Shown here piece after piece: positions 7,975 to 14,157 of a stretch of DNA of 14,171 nucleotides; position 1 is the first letter of the stretch, and each line of letters opens with the position of its first letter. The stretch is from positions 1 through 14,171 of the forward strand of contig CABRFG010000058.1 of the NCBI GenBank assembly GCA_902470095.1. The letters run 5' to 3'. This stretch comes from an uncultured Collinsella sp. (lineage in GTDB: Bacteria > Actinomycetota > Coriobacteriia > Coriobacteriales > Coriobacteriaceae). The position numbers were made by a program, and so were the translations under genes. The notes under the pieces are model-generated. The model was not told where the DNA came from and ran no database searches. It saw only the letters and a program-made list of their open reading frames with translations.

Positions 7975-8010
7975 CCCACGATGCGGGAAACATCCGCATC
8001 GTGGGTTTTT
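7975..8010 (+). terminator. Intrinsic terminator after scrB
   Basis: A perfect 12-bp stem, CCCACGATGCGG (7975-7986) with CCGCATCGTGGG (7994-8005), closes a 7-nt loop and is followed by TTTTT (8006-8010). This is a strong rho-independent terminator for the sucrose operon. It ends only 22 nt before the preferred start of the next gene, whose ribosome binding site lies directly after it. Confidence 0.92.
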
Positions 8011-8017
8011 GCTTATG

Positions 8018-8023
8018 AAGGGA
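8018..8023 (+). promoter_or_regulatory. Ribosome binding site deciding the GTG start at 8033
   Basis: AAGGGA lies 9 nt before the GTG at 8033. The earlier in-frame TTG (8009) and ATG (8015) would lie within or directly on the terminator tail with no site in front, so they are disfavoured. Confidence 0.55.
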
Positions 8024-8032
8024 CGGTGCCGC

Positions 8033-9025
8033 GTGGACGTGCAACAGCTAGAAGAGGCTTGGGCTTTGAGAGCCGGCGCGCGTGAGGCGCGGTTGCTTGC
8101 GGCCTCGCATGTGCCAGCAGCGCTGTCGCAGCTGGGGATTGTGTGTCCCGGCGATCGTCTGGTTGCCTTTGCGGACGACTTTGCCGATGCGTTTGCGAGC
8201 GGCTTTGATGGCTGCGATGTTGTGCTCGTGGGCTCGCCGTCCGCCGAGGCGTTTGCCGCTGCGTCCGAGGGCTTTGATGCTTCGTTTGAGGTCGAGGGGC
8301 CGCACCTGTGGTGGTTCGTCAACTCTATTGGCGGGTTTGGACTGCGCGTGCCCGATCTGCGAGCGTTAGGACGCGCCGCGCGTGAGGCCCATGCGCTGCT
8401 GGTTGTGGACAACACCGTGGTATCGGCTTTTGGCTGCGATCCGCTGCGGCTAGGTGCTGCGCTGTTGCTCGAGGCGCTCGACCGCGTGTGTGCTGGTAAG
8501 GCGCCGCGCAAGCTCGTTGCCGCTTCGGTGGCGCGCTCGCAGCTCAAGCGCCATCGTGTGGATGCTGCTGCCGAGTGCGCGCATGCCCTGCTTGAGGGCT
8601 GTGGCTTGGCCAAGCTTGATATGCCTGCTGACGAGGCCGGTGTGCTGGAGCGCGGGCTGGACTCGCTCGATGTCCGCATGCAGGCGCATTTCGACCGCGC
8701 ACGTGCGCTGGCCGAGTATCTGGCCGCCAATGAGATGGTGCGCAACGTGCGCTATCCCGGGCTGAGCTCGCATCCCGACCATTCGGTTTCAACGGGAATC
8801 CTCGAGCACGGCTTTGGCCCGGCAGTTGAATTTGATCTTATCGAGCTTAGCTCGGGGGAGCTGTTCGGTGCTTTGCCGGGGGAGTTTCGCACATCGTCCG
8901 CCGGCGGCGCAACGACGCGCCTTTCGGCCCCACGCGGCAAACAGGGGAGCACCGTCCGCCTCTTCGCCGGCACCGACGACCCCTTGATCGTGGCCGCCAC
9001 CCTAGATAATGCCCTCCGCAACTAG
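8033..9025 (+). CDS. Cys/Met-metabolism PLP-family protein lacking the PLP lysine (probable pseudoenzyme)
   Basis: This 330-residue protein belongs to the fold of cystathionine gamma-synthase, cystathionine beta-lyase and methionine gamma-lyase. Recognisable parts are PGDRLV near 40, LLVVDNT with the pyridine-binding Asp126, PLRLGA, the GLDSLDVRMQAHFDRARALAEYLA helix region, VRYPGLSSHPDH, and a C-terminal TVRLFAGTDDPL. It is shorter than the usual 380-400 residues because the N-terminal part with the tetramer-contact YSR and GNPT motifs is absent. The SGM phosphate-binding motif is replaced by ASH. Where the family has SxTK, 25 residues after the DNT aspartate, this protein has ALDR: the Schiff-base lysine is Arg151. 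A normal transsulfuration reaction is therefore not expected. The coding frame is intact and codon use matches its neighbours, so it is not decaying. A regulatory or structural role, or a different chemistry, is possible. Confidence 0.75.
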   Translation: MDVQQLEEAWALRAGAREARLLAASHVPAALSQLGIVCPGDRLVAFADDFADAFASGFDGCDVVLVGSPSAEAFAAASEGFDASFEVEGPHLWWFVNSIGGFGLRVPDLRALGRAAREAHALLVVDNTVVSAFGCDPLRLGAALLLEALDRVCAGKAPRKLVAASVARSQLKRHRVDAAAECAHALLEGCGLAKLDMPADEAGVLERGLDSLDVRMQAHFDRARALAEYLAANEMVRNVRYPGLSSHPDHSVSTGILEHGFGPAVEFDLIELSSGELFGALPGEFRTSSAGGATTRLSAPRGKQGSTVRLFAGTDDPLIVAATLDNALRN

Positions 9026-9043
9026 CTAAATCATCCTCAACTC

Positions 9044-9118
9044 CATAAGTTGCGGTGAAATAGGGATTGATTTACGGCTTTAACCGCATAAACAGTCCCT
9101 ATTTCACCGCAACTTATG
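9044..9118. repeat. 75-bp palindromic REP/MITE-like element
   Basis: The arms at 9044-9066 (beginning CATAAGTTGCGG) and 9096-9118 (ending CCGCAACTTATG) are perfect 23-bp inverted repeats. The 29-nt middle continues the similarity less exactly: GGGATTG on one side and GGGACTG on the other, then a TTTACGG / CCGCATAAA inner stem. The element lies between two convergent genes. Neither side is followed by a T-run, so it is not a standard terminator, although its hairpin could protect or end both messages. The form (short, AT-richer than its surroundings, long perfect ends, intergenic, no coding) is that of a REP or miniature inverted-repeat element moved by an enzyme encoded elsewhere. I see no target-site duplication and no second copy in the window. 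Confidence 0.8.
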
Positions 9119-9158
9119 AGAAGGGGTTGTGTGGCTATAAGGCCCCGTCCCAAATGAG

Positions 9159-9503
9159 CTACTTTTTAATACTTGCGATGAGGTCGTTTGCTTTGGTGGC
9201 AATGACCTTGTTTATGTCGGCCTGCAGCTCCTCGTAGACTGCTATGGCTCGCTCTCCGGCGGGGGTGAGGGTGGATCCGCGGGCGCCGTCGCGCTCGATG
9301 AGCTTGCAGCCCAGCTGCCCTTCCGCCTCGTTCACAATGCGCCAGGCTTTGGAGTATGCCATGCCCATGCTCTTGGCGGCACGGTTGAGCGAGTGCTCTC
9401 GGGCGATACCCTGCAGCAGCAAGACACAGCCGTGGCCGAAGACGCCCGGCAAATCCTTGTCGCACGCTTGAATGACCAACTTTGCCGTCGTCTTGTACTC
9501 CAT
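9159..9503 (-). CDS. ModE-type winged helix-turn-helix regulator (DNA-binding domain only)
   Basis: This 114-residue protein resembles the N-terminal DNA-binding domain of ModE, a LysR-like winged helix: GHGCVLLLQGIAREHSLNRAAKSMGMAYSKAWRIVNEAEGQLG spans the helix-turn-helix (about 23-66) and GSTLTPAGERAIAVYEEL the wing and following helix. There is no molybdate-binding Mop domain, so it either senses nothing directly or works with partners; stand-alone domains of this kind are common near molybdenum-enzyme genes, which are not visible here. The ATG at 9503 is chosen with GGGGAG 11 nt upstream (and a nearer GGAG); the GTG at 9512 sits only 2 nt from that site and is less likely. It converges on the PLP-family gene and diverges from guaB. 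The molybdenum link is family-level inference. Confidence 0.8.
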   Translation of the reverse strand: MEYKTTAKLVIQACDKDLPGVFGHGCVLLLQGIAREHSLNRAAKSMGMAYSKAWRIVNEAEGQLGCKLIERDGARGSTLTPAGERAIAVYEELQADINKVIATKANDLIASIKK

Positions 9504-9587
9504 ACGCTCCACGTCTCCCCGCTAAAGTGTTTGCTGGGCAAACGCAAAGCCTGCGTCAAACCCTCGTGTGCTCTTCTTAAATCATGC

Positions 9588-9617
9588 ATTGTAGCAGTCA
9601 AAGTGCGTTAAGATACT
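9588..9617. promoter_or_regulatory. Overlapping divergent promoters, guaB (+) and ModE-like gene (-)
   Basis: On the plus strand TTGTAG (9589-9594), a 17-bp spacer and GATACT (9612-9617) form a reasonable promoter for guaB. On the minus strand the same bases read as an extended -10, TGCTACAAT (9596 down to 9588), for the ModE-like gene. The two promoters would compete for polymerase if both are used. These are motif matches by eye without transcript support. Confidence 0.45.
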
Positions 9618-9626
9618 TCCCCAGTA

Positions 9627-9646
9627 TTGGGCGCCCAAGGTTGGGC
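9627..9646 (+). other. Palindromic segment in the guaB leader
   Basis: TTGGGCGCCCAA (9627-9638) is a perfect 12-bp palindrome, and TTGGGC occurs again at 9641-9646, so GCCCAA could pair with either copy. CCCAG (9620-9624) can also pair with CTGGG (9646-9650) around it. This could be a protein-binding site or a small leader hairpin just after the predicted guaB transcription start. I recognise no known riboswitch here. Confidence 0.35.
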
Positions 9647-9696
9647 TGGGTCCTACGAGGCCTGCAGCCGACCGGTCGCATGGAAAAAGGAGAAAC

Positions 9697-11208
9697 ATGG
9701 CTACGTTCTTTCCCGGTGAGTCCCACACGTTTTCGGAGTATCTGCTGGTCCCTGGTTACTCGTCCTCGCAGTGCATCCCCAACAACGTCTCTCTTAAGAC
9801 GCCGCTGACCCGCTTTAAGCGCGGTGAGAAGCCGGCAATCACCCTGAACATCCCCATGGTTTCCGCCATCATGCAGTCCGTCTCGGGCGTCGACATGGGT
9901 GTCGCGCTCGCTACCGAGGGTGGCCTGTCCTTCATTTACGGTTCCCAGAGCGCCGAGTCCGAGGCCGCTATGGTCAAGGCCGTCAAGGATCACAAGGCCG
10001 GTTTCGTTCAGTCCGATTCCACGCTGACCCCCGACATGACCATGGAGCAGGTCATCGAGCTCAAGGAGAAGACCGGTCACTCCACTATGCCGGTCACCGA
10101 CGACGGCACTCCCAAGGGTAAGCTCCTGGGCATCGTCACCAGCCGTGACTATCGCCCCAGCCGCGATGATCACCAGACAAAGGTCTCCGAGTTTATGACC
10201 CCGCGTGAGCAGCTCATCGTGGGCGACAAGAACATCAGCCTCAAGGTCGCTAACGACGTCATCTGGGACAACAAGCTCAACGCCCTGCCCATTGTCGACG
10301 ACAACGATCACCTGATGGGCATTGTCTTCCGCAAGGACTACGACAGCCACAAGACTAACCCCAACGAGCTGCTCGATAACGACAAGCGCTACATGGTCGG
10401 CGCCGGTATCAACACCCGCGATTATGCCGAGCGCGTGCCGCTGCTCATCGAGGCTGGTGCCGACGTTCTGTGCATCGACTCCTCCGAGGGCTTCAGCGAG
10501 TGGCAGAAGCGCACTATCGAGTGGATCCGTGCCAACTACGGCGAGGACGTCAAGGTCGGTGCCGGTAACGTCGTCGACGCCGAGGGCTTCCGCTTCCTGG
10601 CCGATTGCGGCGCCGACTTCATCAAGGTCGGTATCGGCGGCGGCTCCATCTGCATTACCCGCGAGACCAAGGGTATCGGCCGCGGCCAGGCCACCGCGCT
10701 GATCGACGTCTGCCGCGCCCGTGACGAGTACTACGAGGAGACCGGTGTCTACGTGCCCGTGTGCTCCGACGGCGGTATCGTCTACGACTACCACATGACG
10801 CTCGCCCTTGCCATGGGTGCCGACTTTATGATGCTGGGCCGTTACTTCGCCCGCTTTGACGAGAGCCCGACCGAGCGCGTCAACGTGAACGGTCAGTACA
10901 TGAAGGAGTACTGGGGCGAGGGTTCTGCGCGTGCTCGCAACTGGCAGCGCTACGACCTGGGCGGCGCCGCGAAGCTCAGCTTCGTCGAGGGCGTCGACTC
11001 CTACGTCCCGTACGCCGGCTCCCTCAAGGACGGTGTGGGCGGCACGCTCTACAAGGTCAAGTCCACGATGTGCAACTGCGGTGCCCTCTCGATTCCCGAG
11101 CTCCAGGAAAAGGCACGCCTGACCCTGGTAAGCTCCACCTCCATCGTCGAAGGCGGCGCGCATGATGTAGTCGTGAAGGATTCTCAGCAAAGCGTCAGCT
11201 ACCGCTAA
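9697..11208 (+). CDS. guaB: IMP dehydrogenase, Tritrichomonas-type
   Basis: The enzyme oxidises IMP to XMP with NAD+, the committed step of GMP synthesis. It is a (beta/alpha)8 barrel interrupted by a CBS-domain pair (about residues 100-220, with KVSEFMTPREQ and NALPIVDD). The catalytic loop is GIGGGSICITRETKGIGRGQ with nucleophile Cys319; Asp261 lies in CIDSSEG, and the arginine-tyrosine pair acting in hydrolysis is Arg418-Tyr419 in NWQRYDLGG. The flap reads YWGEGS instead of the usual YRGMGS, and CSDGGI replaces the common IADGGI. These features, the 503-residue length and the residue numbers match what I recall of Tritrichomonas foetus IMPDH rather than the usual bacterial form of about 490 residues. 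The ATG at 9697 is preceded by AAAAAGGAG (9684-9692). It appears to be a single-gene unit; guaA is not next to it. Confidence 0.95.
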   Translation: MATFFPGESHTFSEYLLVPGYSSSQCIPNNVSLKTPLTRFKRGEKPAITLNIPMVSAIMQSVSGVDMGVALATEGGLSFIYGSQSAESEAAMVKAVKDHKAGFVQSDSTLTPDMTMEQVIELKEKTGHSTMPVTDDGTPKGKLLGIVTSRDYRPSRDDHQTKVSEFMTPREQLIVGDKNISLKVANDVIWDNKLNALPIVDDNDHLMGIVFRKDYDSHKTNPNELLDNDKRYMVGAGINTRDYAERVPLLIEAGADVLCIDSSEGFSEWQKRTIEWIRANYGEDVKVGAGNVVDAEGFRFLADCGADFIKVGIGGGSICITRETKGIGRGQATALIDVCRARDEYYEETGVYVPVCSDGGIVYDYHMTLALAMGADFMMLGRYFARFDESPTERVNVNGQYMKEYWGEGSARARNWQRYDLGGAAKLSFVEGVDSYVPYAGSLKDGVGGTLYKVKSTMCNCGALSIPELQEKARLTLVSSTSIVEGGAHDVVVKDSQQSVSYR

Positions 11209-11355
11209 GTGGCTATCCCAAGCATCGCACCTTGCCGTTCAAACCGTCGCTCGCGTACGAAAGTATGTGTCGCCCCTCTTTCACGGCAATCTGCGGCACT
11301 TGGAAAACCCGATCATGCTTGGGCGGGTAACAATTAGCGGTTGATTCTCAGCCAC
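11209..11355 (+). ncRNA. Candidate structured RNA downstream of guaB
   Basis: No credible gene lies between guaB and leuS (11209-11577), but this first part contains three nested inverted repeats: GTGGCT (11209-11214) with AGCCAC (11350-11355), CCCAAGCAT (11217-11225) with ATGCTTGGG (11315-11323), and TTGCCGT (11232-11238) with ACGGCAA (11283-11289). Inside them CGCGTAC-GAAA-GTATGTG forms a 7-bp hairpin capped by a GNRA tetraloop. Two of its pairs are G-U, which pair only if the plus strand is the RNA. A terminator follows at 11368. It could be a separate small RNA or a structured guaB 3' end. It matches no RNA class I can name, and no promoter in front is clear. Confidence 0.4.
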
Positions 11356-11367
11356 GTTATTTAGATA

Positions 11368-11412
11368 AAGCGAGATGCCCGCAAGTCGCAGGCATCTCGC
11401 TTGTTGTATTTG
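11368..11412 (+). terminator. Intrinsic terminator between guaB and leuS
   Basis: AAGCGAGATGCC (11368-11379) pairs perfectly with GGCATCTCGCTT (11391-11402) over 12 bp around an 11-nt loop, followed by the U-rich TTGTTGTATTTG. It lies about 160 nt after the guaB stop, so it ends either a long guaB 3' leader-like tail or the candidate RNA before it. Confidence 0.85.
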
Positions 11413-11419
11413 CTAGAAT
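11411..11419 (+). promoter_or_regulatory. Extended -10 promoter for leuS
   Basis: TGCTAGAAT is an extended -10 element (TGn plus TAGAAT, one mismatch to TATAAT). It sits directly after the terminator tail and would start transcription near 11426, eleven bases before the large leader hairpin. No good -35 is needed with an extended -10, and none is visible. Confidence 0.5.
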
Positions 11420-11423
11420 CATC

Positions 11424-11566
11424 CAAGTTAACCCTAGGGTCGGGCGGCTAGGCTTTGCTCGCTGCAAGTTCCGCACGAGCCGAAGGCCACTTAATGTGGC
11501 CTTCGTGCGAGCAGGACTGTCCGCAGCAGCGAGTAAAGCCTAGCCGACCGGCCCCAATCAAGTTAA
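11424..11566. repeat. 8-bp direct repeat flanking the leuS leader hairpin
   Basis: CAAGTTAA occurs at 11424-11431 and again at 11559-11566, just outside both ends of the long hairpin (5 nt from its left end, 4 nt from its right end). This is the arrangement expected of a target-site duplication made by insertion of a small mobile element between promoter and ribosome binding site. An 8-bp match can also be chance in AT-rich flanks. Confidence 0.4.
11437..11554 (+). other. 118-nt long hairpin filling the leuS leader
   Basis: GGGTCGG (11437-11443) pairs with CCGGCCC (11548-11554); after a 2x2 mismatch, a 20-bp stem joins 11446-11465 with 11526-11545. Within it, CGCACGA (11472-11478) pairs with TCGTGCG (11503-11509) and AGGCCAC (11484-11490) with GTGGCCT (11496-11502), separated by a 5-nt bulge and capped by TTAAT. 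The imperfect pairs of the outer stems are G-U when the plus strand is RNA. The structure lies between the predicted promoter and the leuS ribosome binding site, which it leaves free. It could be a regulatory leader or an inserted palindromic element; it lacks T-box signature sequences. Confidence 0.75.
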
Positions 11567-11572
11567 AAGGAG
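11565..11572 (+). promoter_or_regulatory. Ribosome binding site deciding the leuS start
   Basis: AAAAGGAG lies 5 nt before the ATG at 11578. It excludes the open upstream frame that starts at a TTG at 11455 inside the leader hairpin and would add 41 non-conserved residues. Confidence 0.85.
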
Positions 11573-11577
11573 CTGAT

Positions 11578-14157
11578 ATGTGCGATTGCACAGATCATAA
11601 GGACGAGATCCCTGCCTACGACGCGCAGGCCATTGAGTCCAAGTGGATGAAGGCCTGGGAGGACTCTAACCTCTTTGCCGTCGACACCGACGACAGCAAG
11701 CCCAAGAAGTATGTGCTCGAGATGTTCCCGTATCCGTCGGGCGACCTGCACATGGGCCACGCGCGCAACTATACCATCGGCGATGCCATGGCCCGTCAGG
11801 CCCGCATGCGCGGCTTTGACGTGCTGCACCCCATCGGCTTTGACGCCTTTGGCCTGCCTGCCGAGAACGCCGCCATCAAGCACAATACGCAGGCTGCTGC
11901 CTGGACGTATAAGAACATGGACCAGGCGCTCGCCACGATGAAGCGCATGGGCTTCTCCTACGATCTGGATCGCATGGTCAAGACCTGCAGCCCCGACTAC
12001 TACCGCTGGGGTCAGTTGATCTTTGAGAAGCTGTGGGAAAAGGGCCTGGTCTACCGCAAGAAGAACCCGGTCAACTGGTGCCCTAACTGCAAGACCGTTC
12101 TGGCCAACGAGCAGGTCACCGAGGGTAAGTGCTGGCGCTGCGGCACCGAGCCCGAGAAGCGCGACCTTGAGCAATGGTACTTCAAGATCACCGAGTACTC
12201 TCAGGAGCTGCTCGACGATCTGGAGAAGCTCCCCGGCTGGCCCGAGCGCGTCAAGCAGATGCAGGCCAACTGGATCGGTCGCTCCGAGGGCGCCGAGGTC
12301 GACTTTACCCTGTGCGACCAGGATGGCGAGCCCATCGAGGGCGATGAGGGCAAGATCACCGTCTTCACCACGCGTGCCGATACCCTTTTTGGCGTCTCCT
12401 TCTTTGTCCTGGCTCCCGAGTACGCCGGCCTGCACGAGCTCGTCGAGGGCACGGAGTACGAGGATGCCGTCACCAAGATCGTCGAGGACTCCAAGCATAT
12501 CTCTGCCGTCGAGCGTGCCCAGAGTACCCTCGAGAAGCACGGTGCCTTCACGGGCCGCTATGTGGTGAACCCCGTCAACGGCGAGAAGGTCCCCGTGTGG
12601 GTTGCCGATTATGTCGTTGCCGACTACGGCACCGGCGCCGTCATGGCCGTGCCTTGCGGCGACCAGCGCGACTTTGAGTTTGCCCGCAAGTACGACCTGC
12701 CGATCGTGCCGATCATCCTGGACGATGACGATCGCGCTGCCGTCGAGGCCAGCGGCGAGGCCATCGATACCTTCCATGCCGAGACCGTCGACTGGGATTG
12801 CGCCCACGCTGCCGAGGGCACGCTCGTCCAGTCCGGGAAGTACACCGGCATGCGCGGCGGTAAGCACTCCGAGGGCGAGGCCGCGATCGTGGCCGACCTC
12901 GAGGCCATGGGCTGCGGTCGTCGCAAGGTCGAGTTCCGTCTCCGCGACTGGCTCATCAGCCGCCAGCGCTATTGGGGCAACCCCATCCCGGCCATTCACT
13001 GCGAGCACTGCGGTATCGTGCCCGTGCCCGAGGATCAGCTGCCGGTGACGCTGCCCGAGAACCTGGACTTGGGCGCCGGCGAGACCCTCGCCGAGTGCAA
13101 GGAGTTCTACGAGACCACCTGCCCGGTCTGTGGTCGCCCGGCCAAGCGCGAGACCGATACCATGGACACCTTCACCTGCTCCAGCTGGTATTACCTGCGC
13201 TATACCGATCCGCACAACACCGAGCTGCCCTTCTCCCGCGAGGCCGCCGACCGTTGGATGCCCGTCGATAACTACATCGGCGGCATCGAGCACGCCATTC
13301 TGCACCTGCTCTACAGTCGTTTCTTTACCAAGGCACTGCGCGATCTGGGCCTGCTGAGTGTGGACGAGCCCTTCACCAACCTGCTGTGCCAGGGCATGGT
13401 CAAGGACGAGAACGGCGACACCATGTCCAAGTCCAAGGGCAACGTCGTGCCCCCGAGCTCGGTCATCGAGCCCTACGGCGCCGACACCATGCGTCTGGCG
13501 ATCCTGTTTATCGCCCCGCCCGAGAAGGACTTCGACTGGGATCCCAAGGCCGTCGAGGGCGCCAACCGCTTCATCAAGCGCGCCTGGCGTATCGTTTGGC
13601 AGCTCGTCCAGTCCGGCGACGCCAACGTGGCCTTCGACAAGTCCGCGCTCGACGAGGTTGCGATGAAGCTCTATCGCGAGCGTCACCGCACCATCGCCAA
13701 GTGCACCGAGGACTTCGATCGCGGCCAGTTCAACACCGCGATCTCGGCCGTCATGGAGCTCGTCAACGCGGCGAGCGCCTACCTCAACGCCACCGAGGGT
13801 ATCGCCCGCGACAAGGCGCTGTGCTACGTCGTGGCTAAGGATATCGTGAGCGTCCTTGCCCCCATCTGCCCGTTCTGGGCCGACGAGCTGTGGCACGAGG
13901 CCCTCGGCTGCGAGGGCAACGCCTACACCGCCGCCTGGCCCGAGTTCGACCTGGCCGAGTCCGTTGAGGACACGGTGCAGATCGTGGTCCAGGTGCTCGG
14001 CAAGGTCCGCGGCCGCGTCGACGTTGCCCGCGATGCCTCCAATGAGGATATGCAGGCTGCCGCGGAGGCCGCCGTCGCCAAGTGGCTTGAGGACAAGACG
14101 GTCGTCAAGGCCATCTGCGTTCCCGGCAAGCTGGTCAACCTGGTGGTAAAAGGTTAA
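11578..14157 (+). CDS. leuS: Leucyl-tRNA synthetase
   Basis: This class I aminoacyl-tRNA synthetase charges tRNA-Leu in the cytoplasm. At 859 residues it has normal bacterial length. The ATP-binding signatures are HMGH (58-61, the HIGH motif) and TMSKSKGN (615-622, the KMSKS motif). A zinc-ribbon-like four-cysteine cluster is visible at Cys168, Cys171, Cys185 and Cys188, and a second CEHC / CPVC set lies in the 475-520 region. The inserted CP1 editing domain (about 225-420) has the threonine-rich FTTRADTLFG and GTGAVMAVPCGDQRD with the editing aspartate Asp362. SSWYYLRYTDP and the C-terminal VVQVLGKVRGRV are also typical. The start at 11578 is set by its ribosome binding site. It follows its own promoter and a large leader hairpin; the stop is 14 nt from the window end and no terminator is visible within it. 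Confidence 0.97.
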   Translation: MCDCTDHKDEIPAYDAQAIESKWMKAWEDSNLFAVDTDDSKPKKYVLEMFPYPSGDLHMGHARNYTIGDAMARQARMRGFDVLHPIGFDAFGLPAENAAIKHNTQAAAWTYKNMDQALATMKRMGFSYDLDRMVKTCSPDYYRWGQLIFEKLWEKGLVYRKKNPVNWCPNCKTVLANEQVTEGKCWRCGTEPEKRDLEQWYFKITEYSQELLDDLEKLPGWPERVKQMQANWIGRSEGAEVDFTLCDQDGEPIEGDEGKITVFTTRADTLFGVSFFVLAPEYAGLHELVEGTEYEDAVTKIVEDSKHISAVERAQSTLEKHGAFTGRYVVNPVNGEKVPVWVADYVVADYGTGAVMAVPCGDQRDFEFARKYDLPIVPIILDDDDRAAVEASGEAIDTFHAETVDWDCAHAAEGTLVQSGKYTGMRGGKHSEGEAAIVADLEAMGCGRRKVEFRLRDWLISRQRYWGNPIPAIHCEHCGIVPVPEDQLPVTLPENLDLGAGETLAECKEFYETTCPVCGRPAKRETDTMDTFTCSSWYYLRYTDPHNTELPFSREAADRWMPVDNYIGGIEHAILHLLYSRFFTKALRDLGLLSVDEPFTNLLCQGMVKDENGDTMSKSKGNVVPPSSVIEPYGADTMRLAILFIAPPEKDFDWDPKAVEGANRFIKRAWRIVWQLVQSGDANVAFDKSALDEVAMKLYRERHRTIAKCTEDFDRGQFNTAISAVMELVNAASAYLNATEGIARDKALCYVVAKDIVSVLAPICPFWADELWHEALGCEGNAYTAAWPEFDLAESVEDTVQIVVQVLGKVRGRVDVARDASNEDMQAAAEAAVAKWLEDKTVVKAICVPGKLVNLVVKG

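Noticed and set aside
9044..9118. Bidirectional intrinsic terminator
   Set aside because: The palindrome is between convergent genes but neither strand has a T-run after the stem, and the arms are far longer than typical terminators.
9597..9696. Purine riboswitch in front of guaB
   Set aside because: The leader has a palindrome but not the three-way junction or conserved loop bases of guanine riboswitches.
9598..11190. Long minus-strand open frame opposite guaB (530 codons)
   Set aside because: It is a shadow of GC-rich codon bias; low-complexity Val/Gly/Asp/His composition and no recognisable domain, while the plus strand encodes a clear IMPDH.
11215..11349. Small minus-strand open frame within the candidate RNA region (ending VRCLG at about 11215)
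   Set aside because: It looks protein-like but has only GTG candidates without a ribosome binding site and is coextensive with the nested stems; more likely a by-product of the palindromic structure.
11437..11577. T-box riboswitch before leuS
   Set aside because: A structured leader before an aminoacyl-tRNA synthetase invites this call, but no AGGGTGGNACCGCG-like box, TGGN antiterminator or competing terminator is present.
11455..11577. N-terminal extension of leuS to a TTG at 11455
   Set aside because: The extra 41 residues are read from the hairpin and lack family similarity; a strong ribosome binding site sits before the ATG at 11578.
11563..13896. Minus-strand open frame of 777 codons opposite leuS
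   Set aside because: Same shadow effect; the plus strand is an unambiguous leucyl-tRNA synthetase.
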